NCBI RefSeq assembly: GCF_020991125.1
Contig: NZ_CP087715.1
Span: 1,267,501 to 1,331,500, forward strand
Length of the DNA stretch: 64,000 nucleotides
Source of the DNA: Microbulbifer celer
GTDB lineage: Bacteria > Pseudomonadota > Gammaproteobacteria > Pseudomonadales > Cellvibrionaceae
Reading direction: 5' to 3'
In this document: positions 17,916-27,636 of the stretch, piece by piece
Numbering within the stretch: the first letter of the stretch is position 1
How the letters are laid out: every line of letters begins with the position of its first letter
Notes under the pieces: generated by a model
Databases searched by the model: none
Seen by the model: the letters and a program-made list of their open reading frames with translations, nothing else
Told to the model about the DNA's origin: nothing
Translations under genes and position numbers: made by a program

Positions 17916-18530
17916 ATGACAGCGCAACAGGCGTCACCAAGTGACCGCCAGCTGGTAGAACGTGTTCAAAAAGGCGACAAGCGCGCCTTTGACCTGCTTG
18001 TGCTGAAGTATCAGCACAAGATCATGGCGGTGGTCAGCCGCTATATCAGCGATCATGCAGAAGTAAACGATGTGGTGCAGGAAGCTTTTATCAAGGCCTA
18101 CCGTGCCCTGGGCAACTTTCGTGGCGAAAGTGCCTTTTATACCTGGATGTACCGCATCGCCATCAATACTGCCAAGAATCACCTGGTGTCTCGCAGTCGC
18201 CGGCCACCGGCAAGTGACGTCGATCTGGAAGACGCCGAATTTTACTCCGGCGCAGATCTGCTGCGGGACAATGAAACCCCTGAGAACCAGTTGTTCCGGG
18301 ATCAGCTCGAGGCCACGGTGCATCGCGCCATCCGCGAGTTGCCGGAAGATCTTCGTTCCGCAGTGACGCTGCGGGAGATGGAGGGGTTGAGCTACGAAGA
18401 AATCGCAGAAGTCATGAGTTGCCCTGTTGGTACTGTGCGTTCGCGTATCTTCCGCGCTCGGGAAGCGATTGACCGGGCGGTCCAGGCGGCAATGGCCGGT
18501 GAACCTGAGCCGGTGGATGGTCGTGGGTGA
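17916..18530 (+). CDS. rpoE: RNA polymerase sigma-E factor (RpoE/AlgU)
   Basis: Extracytoplasmic-function sigma factor for envelope stress. The 204 residues contain region 2 (AFDLLVLKYQHKIMAVVSRYI...VVQEAFIKAYRALGNFRGES..FYTWMYRIAINTAKN, about 24-92). Region 4 (ELPEDLRSAVTLREMEGLSYEEIAEVMSCPVGTVRSRIFRARE, about 140-185) holds the helix-turn-helix. ATG 17916 has AGTAGGGG as ribosome site. Genes for the anti-sigma factor and its regulators follow on the same strand, so it is held inactive by RseA until periplasmic stress. A sigma-E-like promoter precedes it. Confidence 0.97.
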   Translation: MTAQQASPSDRQLVERVQKGDKRAFDLLVLKYQHKIMAVVSRYISDHAEVNDVVQEAFIKAYRALGNFRGESAFYTWMYRIAINTAKNHLVSRSRRPPASDVDLEDAEFYSGADLLRDNETPENQLFRDQLEATVHRAIRELPEDLRSAVTLREMEGLSYEEIAEVMSCPVGTVRSRIFRAREAIDRAVQAAMAGEPEPVDGRG

Positions 18531-18692
18531 GTCGTGATCTGAGCGAAAGCCGTAAAAAATCCCCCGATTTCTCCGTATGCAGTAAAACTTTTTACGCGGT
18601 GGGTGGTCTCAACAGACAACACAAGAGGCGACAGTTGGCGCCTCGGTTTTGCACTCAAATACTTTGAAGCACATTTAAGAGGGTTGCCCCGT

Positions 18693-19382
18693 ATGACACA
18701 CGGGAATCATCAACAGAGGCTCAATGAGTCGCTATCTGCGCTAATGGATGGTGAGGCAGGTGAGCTGGAGGTTCAACGCCTGTTAAAGGCCAGTGAATCT
18801 GGCGCTGCTGCTGAAGAGGTCCGCATGCGGTGGTCCCGCTACCAGTTGGCGGCCAGTGCCATGCGCAATGAGCAGGTGGCCCCTGTGGATCTCGGGTTGG
18901 CAGCCAGTATTTCCGCTGCGATTGCCGATGAGCCAGCACACACTGAATCTCCCGTCCCTGAGGCGGCCAATGATGCGCCCCGCAGCCGTTGGTGGCGACC
19001 GCTCTCCCGCGGTGCCGTTGCAGCCACGGTGGCTTTTGCGGCGGTACTTGGTGTGCAGCAGATGCAGGCGCCAGAAAGCGATAACTCGGCAATGGTTGCG
19101 GAGATCGAGCGCCCTGCGCAGCCAGCGGTACAGTCTGCACCACAGCCCAACGGATTTGCGGTGCCGTCTCTCAACACCCGGGCAGTAGGTACTGCGGCGC
19201 CACTGGTGGTGTCCGAACAGCGCGGAGAAAGGCGCGTGCCGGTACAGGTAGTACCGTCCCCAGAGTTGATGCGCCACTTGAATCGGGTGATGGTCGAGCA
19301 CTCTGAGCAGGCCGCACAGATGGGTAGCCAGGGGATGTTGCCTTATGCCCGAGCCTCTTATGGCGAGCGCCCAGCGGAGTAA
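18693..19382 (+). CDS. rseA: Anti-sigma-E factor RseA (MucA)
   Basis: Inner-membrane anti-sigma factor that binds RpoE through its cytoplasmic N-terminus and is cut by site proteases under stress. From ATG 18693 there are 229 residues. The RseA_N domain (LNESLSALMDGEAGELEVQRLL...RWSRYQLAASAMRNE) is at about 8-65, one membrane helix (GAVAATVAFAAVLGVQQM) near 105-125, and a periplasmic tail follows. The frame opens earlier at 18603, but 18693 fits the family start and has AGAGGG upstream. It is 162 bases downstream of rpoE, longer than in many relatives. Confidence 0.92.
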   Translation: MTHGNHQQRLNESLSALMDGEAGELEVQRLLKASESGAAAEEVRMRWSRYQLAASAMRNEQVAPVDLGLAASISAAIADEPAHTESPVPEAANDAPRSRWWRPLSRGAVAATVAFAAVLGVQQMQAPESDNSAMVAEIERPAQPAVQSAPQPNGFAVPSLNTRAVGTAAPLVVSEQRGERRVPVQVVPSPELMRHLNRVMVEHSEQAAQMGSQGMLPYARASYGERPAE

Positions 19383-19477
19383 CTGTCCGCCTGAACCACT
19401 AGGCGCCACCCGTCAGTGCCACTAACGTCAATAATCAGGCCCGGAACGGGCGCTGGCTTGGCGAGAACCAATTAAGA

Positions 19478-20611
19478 ATGATCATGCCGAATTTGAAGCT
19501 CATGCATGTACTCAAAGCCAACAGCGTGCTGTTGGCTTTGTCGTTCCTGATCCCTGCAACTCCGTTACAGGCACAGCAGGCTCCCGAAAAGCTCCCTACA
19601 AGCTCGTCCGAGTCCTCTGGGGCGACAGAAAAGACTCCTGTACCGGTGTTGCAGCCAGATCAATCGGCGCCTGAGAAGCCTGAATCGGGGCAAGAGCCAG
19701 AGGCGGTCGCGCCGCCTGCTGATACAGCCGCGCCTGCAGCTGTGTTACCGGAATCCGGAGCGGATACCGCTGCGTCAGTGCGTGTATGGCTGGAGAAGCT
19801 CGCAGAAGCCGTGACCAGTCTCGAGTACAGTGGGCTGGTGGCCTTTGAGCATCAAGGCATGCTCGAAACCCTCGAAGTGGTGCACGGATTGCGCAGTGGC
19901 GAGCAGGTGGAGCGGGTGCGCTATCTGAGTGGGGCGCCCAGAGAGTTGGTTTCCCGGGGGCACACAGCACACTGCCGGCGCGATGGAAGTCCGCTGTCGC
20001 GCGCGGGCCTGTGGACCAATATGGGCCAGAAAAACGTCCAGAGTCTGTATCACTTTTTGCTGCGCGGCACCGAGCGTGTAGCGGATCGCGACACGGTAGT
20101 GATTGAGGTTCGCCCGCGTGATATTCACCGGTTGGGGATGGTCATCAGTCTGGACAAGCAAACCGGCTTGCCATTGAAATCCATGCTGGTGGCCAGCAAC
20201 GGCCAAGTGTTGGAGCGTTATCAATTTGTACAGTTGAACCTGAAGCCGGTTACCGATAAGGCGCTGCAGGCTCAGTCTGAAGTAGTGCGCGAATCGGATA
20301 GTGCGGAGGGGTGTGGCAGTACCGTCAGTCGCTGGGAGTTGCGTTGGGTGCCGCCGGGTTACAAGCCGGTGGCTACGCGGGAGCTTGCAGATGGTGAAAT
20401 GCTGGTTTATAGCGATGGTTTGAGTGTATTTACGGTCTTCGTGCAATCCCTCGGCCCGGAAATGCGCTTTACCGGTCGCGCTGTTCGCGGCGCTACCGTG
20501 GCATACATGGATGGCCTGGAGGATAAAGGCGAACGTTATACGGTCACTGTCGTCGGGGAAATCCCGGAAAAGACAGCGCAGGTTTTAGTTCGGGCGGTGT
20601 CTGTCAAGTGA
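19478..20611 (+). CDS. rseB: Sigma-E regulatory protein RseB (MucB)
   Basis: Periplasmic protein that binds RseA and shields it from DegS-type cleavage. The 377 residues start with a signal peptide (LKANSVLLALSFLIPATPLQA). A Pro/Glu-rich low-complexity linker (about 35-100) follows, then the MucB/RseB N-terminal domain beginning at VRVWLEKLAEAVTSLEYSGLVAFEHQG and the C-terminal domain (WVPPGYKPVA, YSDGLSVFTVFV). The linker is longer than in E. coli RseB. ATG 19478 is used; ATG 19502 would also leave a usable signal peptide. Confidence 0.93.
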   Translation: MIMPNLKLMHVLKANSVLLALSFLIPATPLQAQQAPEKLPTSSSESSGATEKTPVPVLQPDQSAPEKPESGQEPEAVAPPADTAAPAAVLPESGADTAASVRVWLEKLAEAVTSLEYSGLVAFEHQGMLETLEVVHGLRSGEQVERVRYLSGAPRELVSRGHTAHCRRDGSPLSRAGLWTNMGQKNVQSLYHFLLRGTERVADRDTVVIEVRPRDIHRLGMVISLDKQTGLPLKSMLVASNGQVLERYQFVQLNLKPVTDKALQAQSEVVRESDSAEGCGSTVSRWELRWVPPGYKPVATRELADGEMLVYSDGLSVFTVFVQSLGPEMRFTGRAVRGATVAYMDGLEDKGERYTVTVVGEIPEKTAQVLVRAVSVK

Positions 20612-20688
20612 GTCGCCACGGGCAACAGGGTCAGTACCAACACCAGTGCCAGCAAGAGTCGGGTGGACATCCGTGCGTGGAAACCTAA

Positions 20689-21201
20689 ATGATTGAAGAG
20701 CGTGGTAGGGTGGTGGCGATCGAGAGCGACGCCGTCTGGGTCGAGACTGTGCAGCGCAGCGGTTGTCACGGCTGTGCGGCAAAATCCGGCTGTGGTACCG
20801 GCCTATTGGGTGACTTCTGGTCGAAGGCTTCTCAGGTGCGGGTGCCTGCGAGCCAGTCGCAAGTAGATGATGTCACGCTGCACGATACCGTGGTGATTGG
20901 TATCCACGAAAATACGCTCGCGGTCAGTGCCCTGGTGGTGTATCTGTTGCCATTGCTGGCGCTGGTTGGGGGCGCGATGGTGGGGGAATCCCTGGTTTTC
21001 AATCGGTGGCCGTCGGGCGAGCCGGGCGCTATTCTGGGGGCCGTGTCCGGTTTTGTTCTGGGCGGGCTGGCCGTGCGGTGGTATGGCTTGCGGAATCGGA
21101 ATAATCCCGCGATGGTGCCACAGTTTCTGCGTATCGAACGGCAAACACCCTGTGCGACTACGCTGGCGGAACAAGTGGTTACGATAGTCTCCCCCAAATA
21201 G
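20689..21201 (+). CDS. rseC: Sigma-E factor regulator RseC (MucC)
   Basis: Inner-membrane protein of the RseC/MucC family, a positive modulator in the sigma-E locus also implicated in SoxR reduction. The 170 residues show the N-terminal Cys cluster C26-x2-C29-x5-C35 and two membrane helices (ALVVYLLPLLALVGGAMVG and AILGAVSGFVLGGLAVRW). It is the last gene of the rpoE-rseABC run, 77 bases after rseB. In Pseudomonas mucD follows directly. Here two other genes intervene. Confidence 0.93.
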   Translation: MIEERGRVVAIESDAVWVETVQRSGCHGCAAKSGCGTGLLGDFWSKASQVRVPASQSQVDDVTLHDTVVIGIHENTLAVSALVVYLLPLLALVGGAMVGESLVFNRWPSGEPGAILGAVSGFVLGGLAVRWYGLRNRNNPAMVPQFLRIERQTPCATTLAEQVVTIVSPK

Positions 21202-21394
21202 CCCTCCTCAAAGCATTCATCGTATCGCCAGGCCCTTTCCGGGCTGGCAGCTACTCCTGTCTTGTTCCGCTCTTCCCGTCACCTCCCTGGTCACGCCGAC
21301 TTGTTTTGTTTTCCTTTCGGATTCCCGCGGTTTTGTCAGCGATAGCGCGGGGTTCTCTACACTGAAGAGAGAGTGTGTTAACGGAATTCACCCT

Positions 21395-22357
21395 ATGTTG
21401 CAGGTTCGCTGTTTTCCGGAAAGCTGGCCGCTGAAAACTGCCTTCGTTATTTCCCGTGGTGCGCGTACTACGGCAGATGTGGTCGTTGTAGAGGTTGAAG
21501 ACCAGGGAGGGCGGATAGGTGTTGGCGAATGCACCCCTTATGCCCGCTATGGCGAGAGTGCGGCGTCCGTGTTGGCTGAAATTGCGACTGTGGTTCCGGC
21601 GCTGGCGTCCGGAATGGATTGCGATGCACTGCAGGCCATTTTGCCCGCTGGTGCGGCGCGCAATGCCATCGACAGCGCGCTGCGGGATCTTCAATTCCGC
21701 AAGGGTGCACAAGAGGGGGTACTGGCTGATCGCAGTGGTCAGTTTCTGCCTACCGTGCAAACCTTGGTCATCGATAGTCCGGAGGCGATGGCGGTGGCGG
21801 CTGCGACGGCGGTCAGCGAAGGGGTGCGCGTGTTGAAGCTGAAGCTGGATCAGGAGCAGGTACTGGAACGGGTGCGCGCGGTGAGTGCCGCCGCGCCCGA
21901 CTCGGATCTGGTGATCGATGCCAATGAGGCCTGGTCGCAAAGGGGGTTGCCGGAACTATGCGTACAACTGGCGGACCTGGGGGTGACGATGTTGGAGCAG
22001 CCTTTACCGGCAGATGCCGATGATTTCCTGGAAACCTTTGACCATCCGCTGCCGATCTGCGCTGACGAGAGCTGTCACACCAGTGCAGACCTGCCGCGGC
22101 TGGCAGGGCGCTACGACATGGTCAATATCAAGCTGGATAAAACCGGCGGGTTGACCGAGGCGCTGTTGCTGGCAGACGCCGCTGAAACGCAGGGGTTTGA
22201 GTTGATGCTGGGGTGCATGTTGTGCACCTCCAGGGCGATACGGGCGGCCTGGCCTCTGGGAGCGCGCGCCCGATTTGTCGACCTGGATGGCCCGACCTGG
22301 TTGGCGAAAGATGTGTCACCGCTCAGGTTTGAAGCCGGTAAAGTGTACTGGACATGA
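21395..22357 (+). CDS. ycjG: L-Ala-D/L-Glu (dipeptide) epimerase
   Basis: Enolase-superfamily enzyme that converts L-Ala-D-Glu from murein into L-Ala-L-Glu for reuse. The 320 residues have the full catalytic set: K148-L-K150 on one strand, metal ligands D175 (DANEAW), E201 (LEQPLP) and D224 (DESCHT), and K246/K249 in NIKLDKTGG opposite. ATG 21395 has a short CGGA ribosome site. It converges, with a 27-base gap, on an MpaA-like amidase gene that would make its substrate. E. coli also has mpaA and ycjG side by side. Confidence 0.9.
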   Translation: MLQVRCFPESWPLKTAFVISRGARTTADVVVVEVEDQGGRIGVGECTPYARYGESAASVLAEIATVVPALASGMDCDALQAILPAGAARNAIDSALRDLQFRKGAQEGVLADRSGQFLPTVQTLVIDSPEAMAVAAATAVSEGVRVLKLKLDQEQVLERVRAVSAAAPDSDLVIDANEAWSQRGLPELCVQLADLGVTMLEQPLPADADDFLETFDHPLPICADESCHTSADLPRLAGRYDMVNIKLDKTGGLTEALLLADAAETQGFELMLGCMLCTSRAIRAAWPLGARARFVDLDGPTWLAKDVSPLRFEAGKVYWT

Positions 22358-22384
22358 CGCCAGTTATCGGTGAATTCTCCGGTC

Positions 22385-23110
22385 TCAATGGGGGTACACC
22401 AGCAGTTCCATCAGTGCGGGCAGATAGTCTTCACTGGCCGCGTCGGCGGAAATCGGCGGAAACTCCAGAGTGATACAGGGGTACTCGTTATCCGCGCACC
22501 AGGTACCGAAAGAACCGGGAGTCGGGTACCCGAGCTCGGTGACCAGCGGGAGCTCGAGCTGTTCCGCCAGCCAGTGGCCCAGCGGGCTCTGACATGGATC
22601 TTCAACACAGGCGAGCGGTTCGTGGATCGAGACCATCCATGTGGGGGCCAGCGCGCGGATCAGATGACACAGGGCGCGGGTTTCCGGTTCCGACGCCGCA
22701 CTTTCCCCGGTGGAAAGACGGACGTCGCGCTCTTCCGCCGCACTGTTCCAGCGGTAAACGGTTCCGTCACCGTTCCAGTTGTGGGTGCTGAAGTTGCGGT
22801 TCAGGTCCACGCCGCGGGCATTGGAACGGGTACCCAGTTGGCAGCCATCGGGATTGACCGCAAGAATGACATGATGGCGCAGTTGGCCCGGGCATAGCGA
22901 GCGCAGGGCGCAGGACAGGGCGACGACCGAGGCCACTTCGTCGCCATGAGTGCCGGCCATCACCAGCCCCGCTTGACCGTCGCAGGCGTCAGCGGGAAAG
23001 TAGAACAGCGGTGCGCCAAGCGCGGACTGGCCGTAGATCAGTCTGCGGTGGTCAAACTGGCCTCGCTCAGTGCGGGGGCGGGTCTCGAGCGGCTGGCGCG
23101 ATTGCTTCAT
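22385..23110 (-). CDS. mpaA: M14 peptidase, MpaA-like murein peptide amidase
   Basis: Zinc carboxypeptidase-family protein of 241 residues, with no signal peptide and therefore cytoplasmic. It shows zinc ligands H55 and E58 in AGTHGDE, substrate-binding NARGVDLNRNF near 100, the third zinc ligand in SIHEPLA near 165 and the catalytic Glu in ITLEFPP near 220. MpaA removes meso-diaminopimelate from murein tripeptide, leaving L-Ala-D-Glu for the convergent epimerase. Family is certain. The exact substrate is inferred from similarity and neighbour. Confidence 0.82.
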   Translation of the reverse strand: MKQSRQPLETRPRTERGQFDHRRLIYGQSALGAPLFYFPADACDGQAGLVMAGTHGDEVASVVALSCALRSLCPGQLRHHVILAVNPDGCQLGTRSNARGVDLNRNFSTHNWNGDGTVYRWNSAAEERDVRLSTGESAASEPETRALCHLIRALAPTWMVSIHEPLACVEDPCQSPLGHWLAEQLELPLVTELGYPTPGSFGTWCADNEYPCITLEFPPISADAASEDYLPALMELLVYPH

Positions 23111-23144
23111 AGACGACTTAACACTGTTTTACACTGGATGCTGA

Positions 23145-23172
23145 GAACTTTCTCGAATAAATCCCAACTAAC
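23145..23172 (+). promoter_or_regulatory. Candidate sigma-E promoter of mucD
   Basis: GAACTT at 23145-23150, a 16-base spacer, then ACTAAC at 23167-23172. The -35 box is a perfect core and the -10 fits TCTAA with one mismatch. It lies in the divergent mpaA-mucD gap, 133 bases before the chosen mucD start, and would tie the separated protease gene back to RpoE control. By eye only. Confidence 0.4.
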
Positions 23173-23304
23173 AAACTGTTGTCGGCGAATATCCACCATG
23201 CTGGCCGGCGCGTGACGGGCCAGTCTCAAATCACCGGGTGGATCCGATCAGTAAACGAACTTTTTGCATAGATTAGTATGAAGGGCTTATTAGGGGTAAC
23301 AAAT

Positions 23305-24702
23305 ATGGTTACACGCTGTACACAGTTTTTGCTGGCTCTCTGTCTGCTGGTGTCCACCGCAGCCTCTGCGCGTGGATTGCCGGACTTGACCGGGCTGATT
23401 GAGCAGAATTCCCCGGCTGTGGTGAAGATCAATACCGTTGAGCGCAGCAGTCCATCGCGTTCGATGCCGCCGCAGTATCAGCAGGAAATTCCCGATATCT
23501 TCCGTCACTTGCTGGAACCACGCCGCGGACAGCCGCGCCCGGTTGCCAGCATGGGCTCTGGATTCATCATTTCCGAAGATGGCTATATCGTGACCAATAA
23601 CCATGTGGTTGACGGTGCGGGTGAAGTGCGGGTAACCCTGACGGATCGCCGCGAATACGAAGCCAAGGTCATTGGGACCGACCCGCGCTCCGATCTGGCG
23701 CTGATCAAAGTGGAGGCCGAAGACCTGCCGGTAGTGCGCTGGGGGGATTCGGAAGAGGTCAAAGTGGGTGAATGGGTGGTTGCCATCGGCTCTCCCTTTG
23801 GTCTCGATTACTCCGCCAGTGCGGGTATTGTCAGCGCCATGGGGCGCAGTATCCCCAACGAGAGCCAGGAGAACTACGTACCCTTTATTCAGACGGACGT
23901 GGCCATTAACCCGGGTAACTCCGGTGGGCCGTTGTTCAATCTCGATGGTCAGGTAGTGGGCATTAATTCCCAGATCTACACCCGCAGTGGCGGTTCCATC
24001 GGGTTGTCGTTTGCCATTCCTTCCAACCTGGCCCAGGACGTGGTGGCGCAACTGAAAGAAAAGGGGCGCGTTGACCGCGGCTGGCTGGGTGTGGGGATTC
24101 AGAATGTCGATCGGAAACTGGCCAAAGCCATGGGGTTGGGCAAGCCCTCCGGTGCACTGGTCGGACAGGTGCAGCCAGATTCCCCCGCCTCCAAGGCTGG
24201 TATTCAGGTCGGTGATGTGATCCTGCGCTTTGATGGGCACAAGATCCGGATCTCCGGTGATCTGCCCCATGTGGTAGGGCAAACCCGCCCCGGTCACAAA
24301 GTGCCGGTAACCCTGATGCGCGAAGGCCAGGAAAGGAAGTTGACCGTATCGGTAGGTGCGTTGCCTGGGTCCGAAGACGCGCAGCAAAATGCCAGCGCGC
24401 CGGCAACGCCTGATGTCGGTGGGCGCCTCGGCCTGGCGGTGGATGAGATTCCGGACAGCCTCAAGCAGCGCTGGGGTGTTGAAACCGGAGTGCTCGTGAA
24501 GCAGGTGGTTCAGGGCAAGGCCGGTGCCAATGCCGGATTGCGCAGTGGCGATATCATTGCGCAGCTTGGCTTCGAAACCGTGGAGACGCTGGCGGATTAC
24601 AAGCGGATTGTGAAGAAGTTGCCGGAAGGTGAGCTACTGCCGATTCGTTTCTTCCGAGCCGGGCAGCCGACCTTCCGCACGATCCAGATCGAGGAAGACT
24701 GA
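23305..24702 (+). CDS. mucD: Periplasmic serine protease MucD (DegP/HtrA family)
   Basis: Periplasmic protease and chaperone for misfolded envelope proteins. From ATG 23305 it has 465 residues: a signal peptide (TQFLLALCLLVSTAASA), then a trypsin-like domain with His in TNNHVVDGA near 99, Asp in DLALIKVE near 130 and Ser in NPGNSGGPLFN near 206. Two PDZ domains (about 265-355 and 375-465) follow. An upstream ATG at 23278 is in frame, but AGGGG 8 bases before 23305 favours the later start. It is normally part of the rpoE operon in pseudomonads. Here it is its own unit. Confidence 0.93.
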   Translation: MVTRCTQFLLALCLLVSTAASARGLPDLTGLIEQNSPAVVKINTVERSSPSRSMPPQYQQEIPDIFRHLLEPRRGQPRPVASMGSGFIISEDGYIVTNNHVVDGAGEVRVTLTDRREYEAKVIGTDPRSDLALIKVEAEDLPVVRWGDSEEVKVGEWVVAIGSPFGLDYSASAGIVSAMGRSIPNESQENYVPFIQTDVAINPGNSGGPLFNLDGQVVGINSQIYTRSGGSIGLSFAIPSNLAQDVVAQLKEKGRVDRGWLGVGIQNVDRKLAKAMGLGKPSGALVGQVQPDSPASKAGIQVGDVILRFDGHKIRISGDLPHVVGQTRPGHKVPVTLMREGQERKLTVSVGALPGSEDAQQNASAPATPDVGGRLGLAVDEIPDSLKQRWGVETGVLVKQVVQGKAGANAGLRSGDIIAQLGFETVETLADYKRIVKKLPEGELLPIRFFRAGQPTFRTIQIEED

Positions 24703-24881
24703 ATCAGGACATAGTGGTGAGCACGTGGGCTCCGGTGCTGGATTGTTGGCTCGGAGTCCTCCTGTAATGGGGGCTCGTGTGGGATTGGATGCACTTTTTC
24801 CGCAACCTGTTAGACTTGCGCCCACAGCGCGGCCCCAGCCGCCCATTAACTCACTGATTTTTAAAAGGTTTTATCCTCGCA

Positions 24882-26687
24882 GTGGCAACTGATCTCTCCC
24901 ATATCCGCAATTTTTCCATCATCGCCCATATCGACCACGGGAAATCCACCCTCGCCGACCGTTTTATCCAGGTTTGCGGCGGTCTGACTGACCGCGAGAT
25001 GGCCCAGCAAGTACTCGACAGCATGGATCTCGAGCGGGAGCGGGGAATTACCATCAAGGCCCAGAGCGTGACCCTGGATTACAAGGCTCGCGACGGAAAA
25101 ATCTATCAGCTGAATTTCATTGATACCCCCGGGCATGTGGACTTCTCCTACGAGGTATCCCGCTCGCTGGCCGCCTGTGAAGGTGCCCTGCTGGTGGTGG
25201 ACGCGGCGCAGGGCGTGGAAGCCCAGTCCGTGGCCAACTGCTACACCGCTATCGAGCAGGGCCTGGAAGTGATTCCGGTGCTGAACAAGATGGACCTGCC
25301 CCAGGCGGAGCCGGAGCAGGTCGCAGAAGAGATTGAAGACATCATCGGTATCGATGCCACAGACGCGACCCGCTGTAGCGCCAAGTCCGGCCTCGGTGTG
25401 GAGGATGTACTGGAAGATCTGGTGCGCCTGGTGCCACCGCCGGAAGGCGATGTGGAAGCACCACTTCAGGCCCTGATCATCGATTCCTGGTTCGACAGCT
25501 ATCTCGGCGTTGTGTCGCTGGTCCGGGTGGTTCAGGGCACCCTGAGTGCCAAAGACAAGATCGTGACCAAATCTATTGGTCGTTCCCATGTGGTGGATGA
25601 CGTCGGCGTGTTTACGCCCAAGCGCAAGACCACCGGCGTATTGCGTGCCGGTGAGGTGGGTTATGTGGTTGCCGGCATCAAGGACATCCACGGGGCCCCT
25701 GTGGGCGATACCCTGACTCATGCCAAAGGCGCAGAAGAGGTTTCCATGCTGCCGGGCTTCCAGAAAGTGAAGCCGCAGGTATACGCTGGCCTGTTCCCGG
25801 TCAGTTCGGATGATTACGAAGCCTTCCGCGATGCCCTCGACAAGCTGTCTCTCAACGACGCCTCCCTGTTCTATGAGCCGGAAACCTCCGATGCTCTGGG
25901 CTTTGGTTTCCGCTGTGGCTTCCTTGGAATGCTGCACATGGAGATTATCCAGGAGCGCCTGGAGCGGGAATACAATCTCGACCTGATTACCACCGCGCCA
26001 ACCGTTGTCTATGAGGTGGCATTAACCAATGGCGATCTGGTCAATATGGATAACCCCTCCCGCATGCCGGATCTGGGCATGATTGAGGAAATGCGTGAAC
26101 CGATTGTGGAAGCCAATATCCTTGTTCCGCAGGACTATTTGGGGAACGTAATTACCCTGTGTGTAGAGAAGCGCGGTATCCAGAAGGACATGCAGTATGT
26201 GGGTGGGCAGGTTTCCCTGCGATACGAACTGCCCATGAGTGAAGTGGTGATGGACTTCTTTGACCGCCTCAAGTCGGTGAGCCGTGGTTTCGCCTCTCTG
26301 GATTACAACTTTGTGCGCTTTGACCCGGCAAACCTGGTGCGGCTTGATATCCTCATCAACGGTGAACGGGTGGATGCGCTGGCGGTGATTCTACATCGGG
26401 ATAATGCTCAGCAGCGCGGGCGCGCCCTGGCGGAAAAAATGAAAGAGCTGATTCCGCGGCAGATGTTTGACGTCGCCATCCAGGCCGCCATCGGTGGTCA
26501 GGTGGTAGCCCGCACCACGGTCAAGGCGCTGCGCAAGAATGTAACAGCCAAGTGTTACGGCGGTGACGTGACACGTAAGAAAAAACTGCTGGAGAAGCAG
26601 AAAGCGGGTAAACGCCGCATGAAGCAGCTCGGCAGGGTCGAAGTGCCTCAGGATGCCTTCCTGGCAGTGCTCAAAGTAGACAGCTGA
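24882..26687 (+). CDS. lepA: Elongation factor 4 (LepA)
   Basis: Ribosome-associated GTPase that acts in translation (back-translocation, initiation or assembly). The 601 residues match the family length. [16 protein letters not shown] (G1) opens the protein, followed by the RGITIK switch, DTPGHVDF (G3) and LNKMDLP (G4), EF-2-like domains, and the LepA-specific C-terminus with the Lys-rich [24 protein letters not shown]. The start is GTG 24882. Upstream AAAAGG is somewhat distant. First gene of the lepA-lepB-DUF4845-rnc-era-recO cluster. Confidence 0.98.
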   Translation: MATDLSHIRNFSIIAHIDHGKSTLADRFIQVCGGLTDREMAQQVLDSMDLERERGITIKAQSVTLDYKARDGKIYQLNFIDTPGHVDFSYEVSRSLAACEGALLVVDAAQGVEAQSVANCYTAIEQGLEVIPVLNKMDLPQAEPEQVAEEIEDIIGIDATDATRCSAKSGLGVEDVLEDLVRLVPPPEGDVEAPLQALIIDSWFDSYLGVVSLVRVVQGTLSAKDKIVTKSIGRSHVVDDVGVFTPKRKTTGVLRAGEVGYVVAGIKDIHGAPVGDTLTHAKGAEEVSMLPGFQKVKPQVYAGLFPVSSDDYEAFRDALDKLSLNDASLFYEPETSDALGFGFRCGFLGMLHMEIIQERLEREYNLDLITTAPTVVYEVALTNGDLVNMDNPSRMPDLGMIEEMREPIVEANILVPQDYLGNVITLCVEKRGIQKDMQYVGGQVSLRYELPMSEVVMDFFDRLKSVSRGFASLDYNFVRFDPANLVRLDILINGERVDALAVILHRDNAQQRGRALAEKMKELIPRQMFDVAIQAAIGGQVVARTTVKALRKNVTAKCYGGDVTRKKKLLEKQKAGKRRMKQLGRVEVPQDAFLAVLKVDS

Positions 26688-26740
26688 CGGCAGGAGGCCG
26701 CAGCGAATAACAGATGACAGTCAGAACAAGAGAACTGTGA

Positions 26741-27547
26741 ATGGATATCAATTTCCCGCTTATTTTACTGCTACTGGTGGTGGCAACTGGAGCCATCTGG
26801 CTGTTTGATGCACTGTTCCTGGCTCGTGGCCGCAATGCCGCTGTCGCCAGTAGCGGTGCCGGCGATAGCGCGGGCGCGCTGCAGCAAGGTGCGCGAGAGC
26901 CGGTGCTGGTGGAGTACGCCAAGTCGTTTTTCCCGGTACTGGCGATTGTCTTTGTTTTGCGTTCCTTCCTCGTGGAACCCTTCCAGATTCCATCGGCCTC
27001 TATGGACCCCACCCTGGAAGTCGGCGACTTTATTCTGGTAAACAAATTTGCCTATGGTTTGCGCCTGCCTGTCTCCCGTACCAAAGTCGTCGATATTGGT
27101 GAGCCCAAACGCGGCGATGTGATGGTGTTCTTCCCGCCGCATATGAACGACACCTACTACATCAAGCGGGTTATCGGATTGCCCGGCGATAAAATCCAGG
27201 TGGTCAACAATACCCTGTACATCAATGGCAAGCCCCAGCCGCAAACCCTGGAGCGTGCGCTGCCGCCGTATAACCCGCAACGGGAAATCCTGTGGGAAGA
27301 TATCGACGGCCGGCGCCATCTGATGGCTAAACAGGTGAGGCCGAGTCCATACGCCAATATCCCCGCTCTGGTGGTGCCTGAGGGGCACTACTTCATGATG
27401 GGAGATAACCGGGATAACAGCCTGGATAGCCGCGAGTGGGGCGTCGTGCCGGAAGAGGACATTGTCGGTAAGGCCTTTGCAATCTGGATGCATTGGGACA
27501 AACTATTCAGCCTGCCCAGCTTTGCACGGGCAGGGGGCATCGAGTAA
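26741..27547 (+). CDS. lepB: Signal peptidase I
   Basis: Inner-membrane protease that removes Sec signal peptides on the periplasmic side. The 268 residues carry an N-terminal membrane helix (INFPLILLLLVVATGAIWLF), a second helix (SFFPVLAIVFVLRSFLV), catalytic Ser87 in PSASMDPT and general-base Lys142 in YYIKRVIGLPGD. The C-terminal box GDNRDNSLDSREWG is also present. It lies 53 bases after lepA, as in most gammaproteobacteria. Confidence 0.97.
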   Translation: MDINFPLILLLLVVATGAIWLFDALFLARGRNAAVASSGAGDSAGALQQGAREPVLVEYAKSFFPVLAIVFVLRSFLVEPFQIPSASMDPTLEVGDFILVNKFAYGLRLPVSRTKVVDIGEPKRGDVMVFFPPHMNDTYYIKRVIGLPGDKIQVVNNTLYINGKPQPQTLERALPPYNPQREILWEDIDGRRHLMAKQVRPSPYANIPALVVPEGHYFMMGDNRDNSLDSREWGVVPEEDIVGKAFAIWMHWDKLFSLPSFARAGGIE

Positions 27548-27636
27548 GGATTGCGATGCGGTCGACAGGTTATGTGTTCAGGGAAGACCGGCGTTCGTCA
27601 GAACGATAAATCAGAACAACAAAACGGTACAACATA

